Shown here piece by piece: positions 1 through 6,114 of a stretch of 18,559 nt of DNA. The position numbers were made by a program, and so were the translations under genes. Every line of letters starts with the position of its first letter. The first letter of the stretch is position 1. The stretch covers positions 1-18,559 of the forward strand of contig JAOPYS010000142.1 of NCBI GenBank assembly GCA_025964465.1. Direction: 5' to 3'. The notes below the pieces were generated by a model, which saw only the letters and a list, made by a program, of their open reading frames with translations, was not told the DNA's origin and did not search any database. This DNA is from Thermoleophilia bacterium (GTDB taxonomy: Bacteria > Actinomycetota > Thermoleophilia > Gaiellales > SKUG01).

Positions 1-1179
1 AAGCTGCTGCCGCAGTTCATGCAGTCGGGCCACGTGGCCACCGCCCTCGAGTGGGGCATGAATGCAAACGGCATGCTCGACATGGGCAACGACATCAGGA
101 TCGTGCGGGACTTCCTCCAGCACAAGCCGCCGCTGCCCGCCGTGAACCCCGCGGCGATGGAGCAGCTGGTCGCCGCCGGACAGCACCCGGCGATGGCCGG
201 CGCGATGGTCGGGCTCGGCAAGGAGCTGCGCGAAGGCACGCTGCAGATGGTGGAGGGGACCGAGAACGCCGCGGTGCTCAACACGAAGCTCGGCGCACTG
301 CAGCTCGTCCCCAAGGACACCCTCCACAAGGCCTTCGCCGCCACCGACCCGGTGCAGAGCGCCGGCGTGGCCATGCGCGGCAAGATCGACTCCGGCGTCG
401 TCAACGGCCTCGGCCTGCTCAAGGGGCTCGTGCAGCCGGCGATGATCGGCGCGAGCGCGCTCGGGCTCGTCTCGAGCATCATCGGGGTGAAGAACCTCGT
501 CGCCACCAAGGGCAAGGACGCGCTGCTGGAGACCCAGCAGGGTCGCGGCGCGGTGCTCGGCGCGGTCTCGAGCGTCTCCTACCTCGGCATGTACCTGGTG
601 CCGATGGCGATGCAGGCCCTCAAGGTCGCCGTGCCGGCGGTCGCCGCGGCCAGCAGCGCCATCAACATCGCGGCCAACGTGCTCGGCGGCATCCAGATGC
701 TCAACAGCTACGGGCTGTTCGGCGGCGAGCAGGCCAAGAACGGGTTCCTCGACAACGACGCCTTCCGCGCGGCGTTCCTCATCCCGCCGCTCACCCCGAT
801 CGGTGGATTCGCCTTCTGGCTCAAGTCCAAGCGCAAGAAGGCGGCCGCCGAGGCGGCGCAGCTGGAGGCCGCCAAGAAGATCGCCGTGGACCGCGTCGCG
901 CAGCAGCGCGAGATGGCCAAGCTGCAGCTGCAGTCCGGTGGCGCAGTGTCGGGTTCGACCGCCGGCGCCGACGGCACCATCAACGTGGCGACCGGCATCC
1001 CACAGGACCTCTCCCTGCTCGCGGCCCAGCTGGGTGGCGCGGCAGGAGCCGCGGCGCCCGCCCCGGCAGCGGCGGCGGGGGCAGCCCCGGCAGCGGCACC
1101 AGCCGCAGCGGCCGGTGGCGACTCGGCGCTCGCGCAGCAGCGTGAGCAGCTGACGATGACCGCCAAGCCGATGCGCTGA
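1..1179 (+). CDS. 5'-truncated protein with hydrophobic segments, possible secreted translocator-like protein
   Basis: The frame is open from base 1, and the first ATG (base 19) has no ribosome binding site, so the true start is upstream; at least 392 residues are visible. Numbering from that ATG, the protein has an N-terminal helical part, then hydrophobic small-residue stretches at about 137-158, 178-225 and 251-268. These are followed by a basic patch (KSKRKK, 269-274), a charged helix that could be a coiled coil (275-305) and a low-complexity Ala/Pro tail (about 335-370). I do not recognise the family. Hydrophobic hairpins followed by a helical tail, next to needle-like genes, recall the general layout of type III translocators of the YopB/IpaB kind, but that is inference from layout and neighbours, with no sequence match claimed. 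It could equally be another secreted or membrane-associated component of the same locus. Confidence 0.8.
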   Translation, partial: KLLPQFMQSGHVATALEWGMNANGMLDMGNDIRIVRDFLQHKPPLPAVNPAAMEQLVAAGQHPAMAGAMVGLGKELREGTLQMVEGTENAAVLNTKLGALQLVPKDTLHKAFAATDPVQSAGVAMRGKIDSGVVNGLGLLKGLVQPAMIGASALGLVSSIIGVKNLVATKGKDALLETQQGRGAVLGAVSSVSYLGMYLVPMAMQALKVAVPAVAAASSAINIAANVLGGIQMLNSYGLFGGEQAKNGFLDNDAFRAAFLIPPLTPIGGFAFWLKSKRKKAAAEAAQLEAAKKIAVDRVAQQREMAKLQLQSGGAVSGSTAGADGTINVATGIPQDLSLLAAQLGGAAGAAAPAPAAAAGAAPAAAPAAAAGGDSALAQQREQLTMTAKPMR

Positions 1180-1189
1180 CCGAGCGGGC

Positions 1190-1207
1190 GCCCGGGTGCA
1201 ACCGGGC
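1190..1207 (+). terminator. weak GC hairpin after the truncated first gene
   Basis: GCCCGG at 1190-1195 pairs with CCGGGC at 1202-1207 around a six-base loop, 11 bases after the stop codon. There is no T-run, so it is at best a weak or Rho-assisted terminator. Confidence 0.3.
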
Positions 1208-1305
1208 AGGGCGCGCGAGCCATGAGCGCCGCGCCCGATCGACGTCGTGGACCTCCCATCACACGCGGGCGTGCACGTGCGCGCGCGTATCGGCGGGGTG
1301 CCACG

Positions 1306-1331
1306 CACCCCTTGCACTACACCCCTTGACG
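1306..1331 (+). promoter_or_regulatory. direct repeat overlapping a candidate -35 box upstream of the first needle/rod-like gene
   Basis: CACCCCTTG occurs at 1306-1314 and again at 1320-1328, 14 bases apart. The second copy runs into TTGACG (1326-1331), a good -35 hexamer; the matching -10 would lie near 1349-1354 (CACTTT), which is poor. A direct repeat abutting a -35 box is a common arrangement for an activator site. The rest of the 281-base gap (1180-1460) shows no ORF I can support. Confidence 0.35.
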
Positions 1332-1460
1332 CGCTTGCGGTTTCGTTGCACTTTGGACGTAGCCTCTCTTCGGTGGGGCGCCGGTACGGACTCGGGATGC
1401 GGACGGGACATTCGCTTTCCCACTACGTGTTCGACCGGTTCGAGGACCAGGAGGACGATC

Positions 1461-2159
1461 ATGGCGACGACAGGCGTTACTACTCCACAGGCCGGGCTCA
1501 CCCCCGCTCCTGCAACGGCGGCACCGGCGAACAACGCCAACGTGACCGCGTTGAAGGCGCAGGTCGAGGCAGCGCTCGCCGATGCGAAGGCGAAGGGCCT
1601 CGACACCACGTCGCTGCAGGCGCAGTACAACCAGATCATCGGCGCGGGCCCGACGACGCCCACGCCCGGTACCACCGGCACGCCGGCGGTCGCACCCGGC
1701 ACGCCCCAGATCATTGCGGGCAAGACGGTCGAGGGCGCTGCGATCAACGTGCAGCTGCTCAACGACAAGTACACGCTGCCGCAGCCCACGGGGAAGCTCG
1801 AGGTGGTCAGCCTCGTCAACCCCGAGACGAAGCAGAGCACGATCCTGCGCTTCGACGCTGCTGGCAACCAGACGCGCTCCTTCGAGATCGCGGACAAGCA
1901 GTTCACCAAGGTCACGCTCGACCACCGAGCGGGCATCGCCTCCGGGATCAGCAACCTGAGCAGCCTCATCGCCGGCCGCCAGGAGCGCATCAAGAACCTC
2001 TCGGACGCCCTGACCTCGGACGCGAACGACACCGGCTCCATCAACCAGGTCGACCTGCAGCGCCTCACGCAGGAGAACCAGACGACGGAGAACATCACCG
2101 GCATGCAGAAGAAGATCTACGACTCGGTGCAGAACTCCATCCAGCAGTGGCTGCGCTGA
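1461..2159 (+). CDS. needle/inner-rod-like protein with long N-terminal region (232 aa)
   Basis: The start is the ATG at 1461, six bases after a strong AGGAGG (1449-1454); upstream in-frame codons lack such a site. There is no signal peptide. Residues 1-27 are Thr/Pro/Ala-rich, about 28-60 form a helix, and a Thr/Pro/Gly linker leads to a middle domain (about 85-155) with beta-like alternation. The last 50 residues are amphipathic helix and end in SIQQWLR. That tail lines up with the end of the 3072-3695 product (AIQIWLQ) and with the general pattern of type III needle (PrgI/EscF) and inner-rod subunits, whose C-terminal helix packs in the filament core. Role as a secreted filament or rod component is inferred from this tail and the neighbours. 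The large N-terminal region is unlike known needle proteins of about 80 residues. The stop overlaps the next start. Confidence 0.85.
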   Translation: MATTGVTTPQAGLTPAPATAAPANNANVTALKAQVEAALADAKAKGLDTTSLQAQYNQIIGAGPTTPTPGTTGTPAVAPGTPQIIAGKTVEGAAINVQLLNDKYTLPQPTGKLEVVSLVNPETKQSTILRFDAAGNQTRSFEIADKQFTKVTLDHRAGIASGISNLSSLIAGRQERIKNLSDALTSDANDTGSINQVDLQRLTQENQTTENITGMQKKIYDSVQNSIQQWLR

Positions 2160-2485
2160 TGCGCGAACCGGCTGGACACGCGATCGCCACGCCCGCGCGG
2201 GCGACGGCCGCCATCGGCGGCTCGACCACGGCGGGTGCCGCATCGGCGCGCCGTGGTGGTGGCGGCGAGTCGTCCGGCATGTTCGCCGACCTGCCCGCAC
2301 CCGTGCGGCTGCAGATGCAGCTCGTGGTGTGCGCGTCGGCCAGCCCGGACGACGCGCTGCCCGACGTGATCGCGTTGCTCGTGCCGGGCCTCGCCGCCAA
2401 GCAGGCCGCGATCGTCTCGGCGATCAGTGGCACCGACCCGCTGCGCGAGCAGTGGGAACGCACCTGGCACGCACTGCGTCACTGA
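2159..2485 (+). CDS. small hypothetical protein, translationally coupled (108 aa)
   Basis: The ATG at 2159 overlaps the TGA of the preceding gene in an ATGA junction, and no separate ribosome binding site is visible, so translation is probably coupled. The first 40 residues are Ala/Gly/Thr-rich and probably disordered. The C-terminal half (about 41-108) is helical and hydrophobic with an amphipathic end (DPLREQWERTWHALR). I do not recognise the family. Its end resembles that of the 3989-4390 product: both have DDAL followed by a hydrophobic helix, then A-I-x-G, then an E-R-containing helix. Coupling to a needle-like gene suggests a partner or chaperone of that protein, but the acidic character typical of type III chaperones is not evident. 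Confidence 0.7.
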   Translation: MREPAGHAIATPARATAAIGGSTTAGAASARRGGGGESSGMFADLPAPVRLQMQLVVCASASPDDALPDVIALLVPGLAAKQAAIVSAISGTDPLREQWERTWHALRH

Positions 2486-2565
2486 CCCACCGCCTTTCAC
2501 CCACAGCACCACCACCCGCACGACCCGCACGACCCCATCCCCCTCTCCACCCCAGGAGCTCCCCC
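2486..2565 (+). other. C-rich, G-poor leader before the needle-like gene
   Basis: This 80-base gap is dominated by C and CA with very few G, then AGGAG at 2554-2558, seven bases before the ATG at 2566. The composition resembles a Rho-loading tract or an unstructured leader; which one cannot be told from sequence. Confidence 0.4.
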
Positions 2566-2790
2566 ATGTCGATCGCCCGTCTCACCAATGTCGCCGTCGG
2601 TTACTCCAAGGCGATGGACGCGATCTCCGCCCAGGCCCAGGACCCGACGCTCGTCGAGGACCCCGCCCGGCTCGCCATCTTCCAGCAGCAGATGTTCTAC
2701 GCGCAGAGCGGCTACACGATGACCGCACGCGCGATGCAGGACATGAACAACGAGGACAAGATCCTCAGCGAGATGCTGCGCGACGCGTAG
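2566..2790 (+). CDS. type III secretion needle-like protein, SctF type (74 aa)
   Basis: The ATG at 2566 follows AGGAG by seven bases. Length is 74 residues, within the 70-90 range of EscF, PrgI, MxiH and YscF needle subunits. The predicted fold is two helices separated by a short turn: helix one at about 5-27, a turn at about 28-35 containing EDP, helix two at about 36-72. The segment LVEDPARLAIFQQQMFYAQ matches the layout remembered for EscF (LVNDPEKMLELQ, then QQYSAY) and PrgI (SDPALLAAYQ, then YNLYRN): a D-P turn, then L, then Q, then an aromatic residue. There is no signal peptide, as expected for a type III substrate. In injectisomes this protein polymerises into the extracellular needle. 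The assignment rests on size, helical-hairpin pattern and turn motif; identity is low. A FliE-like or inner-rod role is the main alternative. Confidence 0.85.
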   Translation: MSIARLTNVAVGYSKAMDAISAQAQDPTLVEDPARLAIFQQQMFYAQSGYTMTARAMQDMNNEDKILSEMLRDA

Positions 2791-2853
2791 GCAACCCGCG
2801 GAGGCCGTGGCCGCACGCGGCCGCCCCCGACCACCCGATACGAGTTCACCGAA

Positions 2854-2901
2854 CGCCCGTCCGACCGGCCATCCGCCGTGTCGGGCGGGCGTTTCGTCGT
2901 T
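2854..2901 (+). terminator. rho-independent terminator after the needle-like gene
   Basis: CGCCCGTCCGAC at 2854-2865 pairs with GTCGGGCGGGCG at 2880-2891 (one G-U pair). The stem extends by two A-T pairs and is followed by TTTCGTCGTT. It lies 64 bases after the stop codon and is the best intrinsic terminator in the window. Confidence 0.65.
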
Positions 2902-2921
2902 CTCGACCCTGATCACGCCGT

Positions 2922-2947
2922 CGAATTCGGACCAATTCACGAATTCG
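2922..2947. promoter_or_regulatory. inverted repeat in an AT-rich patch upstream of the rod-like gene
   Basis: CGAATTC (2922-2928) and GAATTCG (2941-2947) form an inverted repeat around a 12-base spacer. The patch is unusually AT-rich for this window and lies about 125 bases before the 3072 start, so an operator or promoter element is plausible. No convincing -35/-10 pair was found beside it. The rest of 2902-3071 has no gene I can support. Confidence 0.3.
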
Positions 2948-3071
2948 TCGCCTCCGCGTGAAACAAGCGTGCGCCCCGAACGCGATGAAGGGGTGCAGGC
3001 ACACATCGGCCACTCGGCCGGCCCGGCAGGGCCAGCGGGGAATCAGGACCGATGCATCGGGGGGCACTACC

Positions 3072-3695
3072 ATGTCAGTCGGATACGTTTCATACGCAGC
3101 ACCCATCGCAAGCTCGTCCGCGAGCCTCGGCGTCGCAGCCCAGCCGGTCTCGACTCCGGTCGCAGCAGCCGCTGGGCGCGCGACCAACGCGACGGTTGCC
3201 ACGACCTTCGACCGGACGCCGGCGACGACGCCGGTCACCGGCGGCGGCGCGACCACGGCGCCCGCCACCCTCAACGCAGTCGCCGCACAGGTCGTGCCGG
3301 CAGCCAACGCAGCAGCCGCCCAGCGCATCACCGCGCTCGGAGCGACTCCCGCTGCACCCGGTGCACCGATCGCGACGGCGCAGGCAGCCAACACGGCGGT
3401 CAGCAACACCTTCGGTGCCCCGATGGCCAACAACCTCGCAACGGCAGCCGTCGGCGGTGGCGCCATCAGCGACGCACTGTCGAGCGGCGTGGCGAAGATC
3501 GCAGCGTTCGCGCAGAGCGGCATGAAGAGCATCGAGCAGGCCATGCAGGCTGACATGAACGCCAACAACGGTCAGATCGACCCGGCGAAGATGCAGCAGT
3601 ACACGATGCAGATGAGCACGTACGAGACGATCGCCGAGATGGCCAAGAAGATCCAGGACAAGCAGGAGCGGGCCATCCAGATCTGGCTCCAGTAA
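3072..3695 (+). CDS. needle/inner-rod-like protein with Ala/Thr-rich N-terminal region (207 aa)
   Basis: The ATG at 3072 is chosen because the protein becomes coherent there; a run of G 5-10 bases upstream is a weak ribosome binding site. Residues 1-135 are rich in Ala, Thr, Pro and Val with no charged clusters, probably disordered or beta-prone. From about 136 the protein is helical: KIAAFAQSGMKSIEQAMQAD, a turn with NGQIDP, then KMQQYTMQMSTYETIAEM and a final helix ending AIQIWLQ. The D-P turn, Q-x-x-M-x-x-Y spacing and K-x-x-x-K-x-x-x-A-I ending fit the C-terminal hairpin of needle and inner-rod (PrgJ/MxiI) subunits. It is probably a paralogue of the 1461-2159 product and, more distantly, the 2566-2790 product. 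A rod, needle or adaptor role is inferred. It has its own upstream region after a terminator, so it is likely transcribed separately. Confidence 0.85.
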   Translation: MSVGYVSYAAPIASSSASLGVAAQPVSTPVAAAAGRATNATVATTFDRTPATTPVTGGGATTAPATLNAVAAQVVPAANAAAAQRITALGATPAAPGAPIATAQAANTAVSNTFGAPMANNLATAAVGGGAISDALSSGVAKIAAFAQSGMKSIEQAMQADMNANNGQIDPAKMQQYTMQMSTYETIAEMAKKIQDKQERAIQIWLQ

Positions 3696-3772
3696 GCACC
3701 GAGCACCACCGATCCACACCACCACGTACACCACCACCACAGCACTGCCGCAGCTCACCTGAGCAGCGTCGC

Positions 3773-3797
3773 CCGTTCGTCACGAACGGTCCGGACC
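3773..3797. repeat. two overlapping perfect palindromes
   Basis: CCGTTCGTCACGAACGG at 3773-3789 is a perfect inverted repeat about a single central base. It overlaps GGTCCGGACC at 3788-3797, a perfect 10-base palindrome. They lie in the gap between 3695 and 3989. No T-run follows, so an operator is as likely as a terminator. Just before them, 3696-3745 is a CA-rich, G-poor tract. Confidence 0.45.
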
Positions 3798-3988
3798 GCC
3801 ACCACGACGATCCACCGAGGCGCCACCAACGCCCCGCAGATCGTCGGCTTCAGGACCAGACGACGGGACAGCATCCCCGAGCCAGGTTGCCGCTCACCAC
3901 GGCCACCGAACACGGCTCGCTCGAACCAGCCACAGCAGCACGGTATCGCCCGGGGGACGGCGACCGTGGACGACAGCAGGAGCGCGAC

Positions 3989-4390
3989 ATGTCAGGTTTC
4001 AACGGTATCGGTTCCGGCGGCGACGCACGTCGCGCGCACCTCGCACTCGTCGAGGGCGGAGCCTCCATCTCCACCAACGCCACGTCCGACGTCCGCCTCG
4101 CGGCGACGCTCGAGCCGAGCGCCATCCGGCACTCGCTGGCATCGGCGCCCCGCGCTGCCACCGGCTACGCCGCTGCCACGGGCGAGGCTCCTCGCAGCCG
4201 TCACGAATCCGGCGTGCGGGCAGTCGCCAAGAACTACGCCACCTTCGACGATGCGCTGCTGCCGATGGTGCTCGCATCCGGCGTCTCCGGCGAGGCTGCG
4301 GCCTCGGTCGCCGAGGCCATCCTGGGGAATCCGGCGCTCAAGGCGCAGGCCGAGCGGGCCTTCCAGCGCGCTCGCATCAACGCCGTCTGA
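3989..4390 (+). CDS. small hypothetical protein (133 aa)
   Basis: The start at 3989 has AGGAG at 3978-3982 with a six-base spacer, better than the in-frame ATG at 3887. The first 100 residues are rich in Ala, Ser, Gly and Arg with little predicted structure. Residues 90-133 form a helical region (FDDALLPMVLASGVSGEAAA, then AILGNPALKAQAERAFQRA). I do not recognise it. The end resembles that of the 2159-2485 product, so both may belong to one small family of partners for the rod-like proteins. It is the last gene of the + strand group and faces the minus-strand operon across a 444-base convergent gap. Confidence 0.7.
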   Translation: MSGFNGIGSGGDARRAHLALVEGGASISTNATSDVRLAATLEPSAIRHSLASAPRAATGYAAATGEAPRSRHESGVRAVAKNYATFDDALLPMVLASGVSGEAAASVAEAILGNPALKAQAERAFQRARINAV

Positions 4391-4628
4391 TCCGCGTCCC
4401 GCGCTCGGCACCGGCACGATCCCGCAGTGGCGTCGCACCCATGCGACCTCCCACCCGTCGACTCCCGCTCCGCTCCGCTCCTGTCCACGGAGGAGGATCC
4501 GCGCGGGGCGACGCCACTGCAGTCCGACCACGGCGCCCTGGGGGAGCGGTGGTCGGCCCGGAGGGGGCCTGCGATCCACGTCGAGACGCGCGATGAAGGT
4601 GACGACGGTGGCCTTCGGGCACCGGACC

Positions 4629-4663
4629 GGCACGCCACGGGGCCCCGAACCCCGTGGCGTGCC
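4629..4663. terminator. bidirectional GC hairpin between converging operons
   Basis: GGCACGCCACGGGG (4629-4642) pairs perfectly with CCCCGTGGCGTGCC (4650-4663) over 14 bases around a seven-base loop. It is placed to end both the + strand group and the sctV operon. No T-run is present on either side, which is common in high-GC actinobacteria. Confidence 0.55.
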
Positions 4664-4705
4664 ACCACGGTCCGACCACCCAGCGCCGCGAGGCGCCGGC
4701 AACCT

Positions 4706-4827
4706 CCGCACAGGCATGACCGAAACGGTCGGGTCTGTGCGGAACTGCGGCGGGGCAGCCGAGACGCATCTGCCAGTTCCGCACGAAGGTGACCGTTGCG
4801 GTCGGGTCTGCGCGGAACTGCGGCGGG
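4706..4827. repeat. tandem pair of related hairpins (73-base period)
   Basis: Segments 4726-4754 and 4799-4827 are identical at 28 of 29 positions. Each unit folds: CCGCACAG (4706-4713) with CTGTGCGG (4735-4742), and CAGTTCCGC (4774-4782) with GCGGAACTG (4812-4820). Both enclose the same inner stem, GACCG with CGGTC. GTGCGGAACTG (4737-4747) can also pair with CAGTTCCGCAC (4774-4784), so the two folds are mutually exclusive with a third. The second unit ends eight bases before the stop codon of the minus-strand gene at 4835. Confidence 0.6.
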
Positions 4828-4834
4828 CCGGGCG

Positions 4835-5437
4835 TCAGCCGCGTGCGGCGGCGAAGGCGCCCGATGCCTCGCGCGCGGCCTGCGCCACGTCGCTGGCGCG
4901 CAGGGGCTCCTGCACCTGCACCACGCCGGGCACGTCCGGGATCATCACCGGCTGCGGCGTGATGAAGACGGTCGGCAGCTGCGGCTGCTGGAGCAGGTGC
5001 ATGTCCTGGCCGAGGCACTCGGCGCTCACCACCAGCACGTCGGCCCCCCACCCACGCGCCTGCTCGCTCGTCACCGAACCGCCGGCCGCGATGACGTGCA
5101 CCCCGAAGGGCGCGAGGTGCGCCGCGTACTCCTGCGGCACCCAGGCACGCAGCGCCACGGCGATCGGGGCGCCACCACCGGGAGGGGCGCCGAGCGCAGG
5201 CGCAGTCTGAGCCGAGCCGGGCGCCATCGGCATGCCCTGCATGGGCGGTGTGCCCGGCTGGCCCTGCGCAGGCATCGGGACGGCGCCCGGCGCGGCCGGG
5301 GCGCTGCCGTGGGGCGCGCCACCAGTGGGGCCCGTTGGCGCGGCGCCCTTCGGCGGCGGGGGCAGCGGATTGCCACGCTCGTCGACCGGGACGCGCTCCA
5401 CGAACAGGCCGGCGAATTTCAGGAGGACGTTCTTCAT
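4835..5437 (-). CDS. protein with C-terminal receiver-like domain and Pro/Gly linker (200 aa)
   Basis: Residues 1-18 form a short conserved-looking start (MKNVLLKFAGLFVERVP). Residues 22-90 are a low-complexity Pro/Gly/Ala/Met linker. Residues 91-195 alternate strands and helices like a response-regulator receiver fold: ADVLVVS (132-138) sits where the phosphorylated-Asp strand would be, LPTVFITP (154-161) where the Thr/Ser strand would be, and VQVQEPLRASDVAQAARE (173-190) resembles the Lys-Pro end, with Glu-Pro instead of Lys-Pro. The aspartate triad and phospho-acceptor are not evident, so this is at best a pseudo-receiver, perhaps of the CpaE/TadZ N-terminal kind. It is the last gene of the sctV operon, 57 bases after the previous one, and may have a localisation or regulatory role. 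This domain call is tentative. Confidence 0.75.
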   Translation of the reverse strand: MKNVLLKFAGLFVERVPVDERGNPLPPPPKGAAPTGPTGGAPHGSAPAAPGAVPMPAQGQPGTPPMQGMPMAPGSAQTAPALGAPPGGGAPIAVALRAWVPQEYAAHLAPFGVHVIAAGGSVTSEQARGWGADVLVVSAECLGQDMHLLQQPQLPTVFITPQPVMIPDVPGVVQVQEPLRASDVAQAAREASGAFAAARG

Positions 5438-5494
5438 CGGGCCCGGGGTCCCTACCCCCGGCGGTGCAGGCTCACGCGCCGCGGGCGCGCCGGC

Positions 5495-6001
5495 TCAGCG
5501 CACGGTCGCGGGCTGCGCCTTCGCGGCTCGCGCCGGGGCAGCTGGACGCGCGGGCGCGGGTGCCACGGAGCCAGGCACGGGAGCGGCGCCGCCAGGCACC
5601 GCGCTGCCGGGGGCAGGCATGGCCATGCCGTCGCCTCCGGGCATCGCACCGCCGTGGTTGCCGCCGAACCCACCCCGACCGCCGGGCCCGCCGCGCATGC
5701 CGGGGCCACCGCGCATGCCCGGGCCGCCGCGCATCCCGAAGCCGCCACCGTGCCCGCCGAACCGCTCGCGGCGCTGGTCGCCGCGCTCGCCTCGCCCGTC
5801 GTGGTGGTCGGCGGTCGCGTACCCGGCGCCGAACGCCGCCGCGAGCGCCACCAGCGCGCCCAGCACGACCAGCACCGTGAACCCGTCGAGGCGGCGCCGT
5901 CGCCGCGGCTGGTCACGCGTGACCATCGCGGGCTCGCGTCGGGCCCGCACGACCTCGACCTCGTCCTCGTGGATCTCGGTGGTGGGCTGGTCGTCGTCCA
6001 T
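5495..6001 (-). CDS. single-pass membrane protein with Gly-rich repeat tail (168 aa)
   Basis: AGGAG lies eight bases upstream of the ATG at 6001, making the start secure. Residues 1-40 are acidic and then strongly basic (RRRRR at 33-37), followed by one membrane segment at about 41-63; the basic flank predicts N-in, C-out topology. The outer part is His/Arg/Gly-rich and contains three tandem copies of a six-residue repeat, MRGGPG (90-107), then Gly-, Met- and Pro-rich low complexity to the end. No family is recognised. It lies 113 bases after sctV in the same direction and is probably co-transcribed. A surface-exposed or wall-associated accessory role is possible but is inference from topology alone. 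Confidence 0.8.
   Translation of the reverse strand: MDDDQPTTEIHEDEVEVVRARREPAMVTRDQPRRRRRLDGFTVLVVLGALVALAAAFGAGYATADHHDGRGERGDQRRERFGGHGGGFGMRGGPGMRGGPGMRGGPGGRGGFGGNHGGAMPGGDGMAMPAPGSAVPGGAAPVPGSVAPAPARPAAPARAAKAQPATVR
5681..5734 (-). repeat. three tandem 18-base coding repeats
   Basis: Units at 5681-5698, 5699-5716 and 5717-5734 each end in GCGCAT on the + strand and encode the MRGGPG peptide on the minus strand. They differ only at a few positions. Confidence 0.7.
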
Positions 6002-6114
6002 GCGTCGCTCCTGCGGATCTGCACGGGCTCGCGAAGCGCGCACCCGTACCCCGGTATCGGCGCCGCCTGCCCGAACCTTCGCGTAGCCGTGAGGATTCCT
6101 TGGGGCGGGCCGGG

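Larger units (their letters stand above)
4391..4834. other. non-coding convergent gap with structured repeats
   Basis: No ORF here has a ribosome binding site or plausible protein composition. The stretch contains one strong bidirectional hairpin and a 73-base repeat pair (listed separately), with otherwise GC-rich unique sequence at 4391-4620. It separates two converging transcription units. Confidence 0.6.

Noticed and set aside
4427..4792. Open frame in the convergent gap
   Set aside because: No ribosome binding site, composition unlike neighbours, and it runs through the structured repeat.
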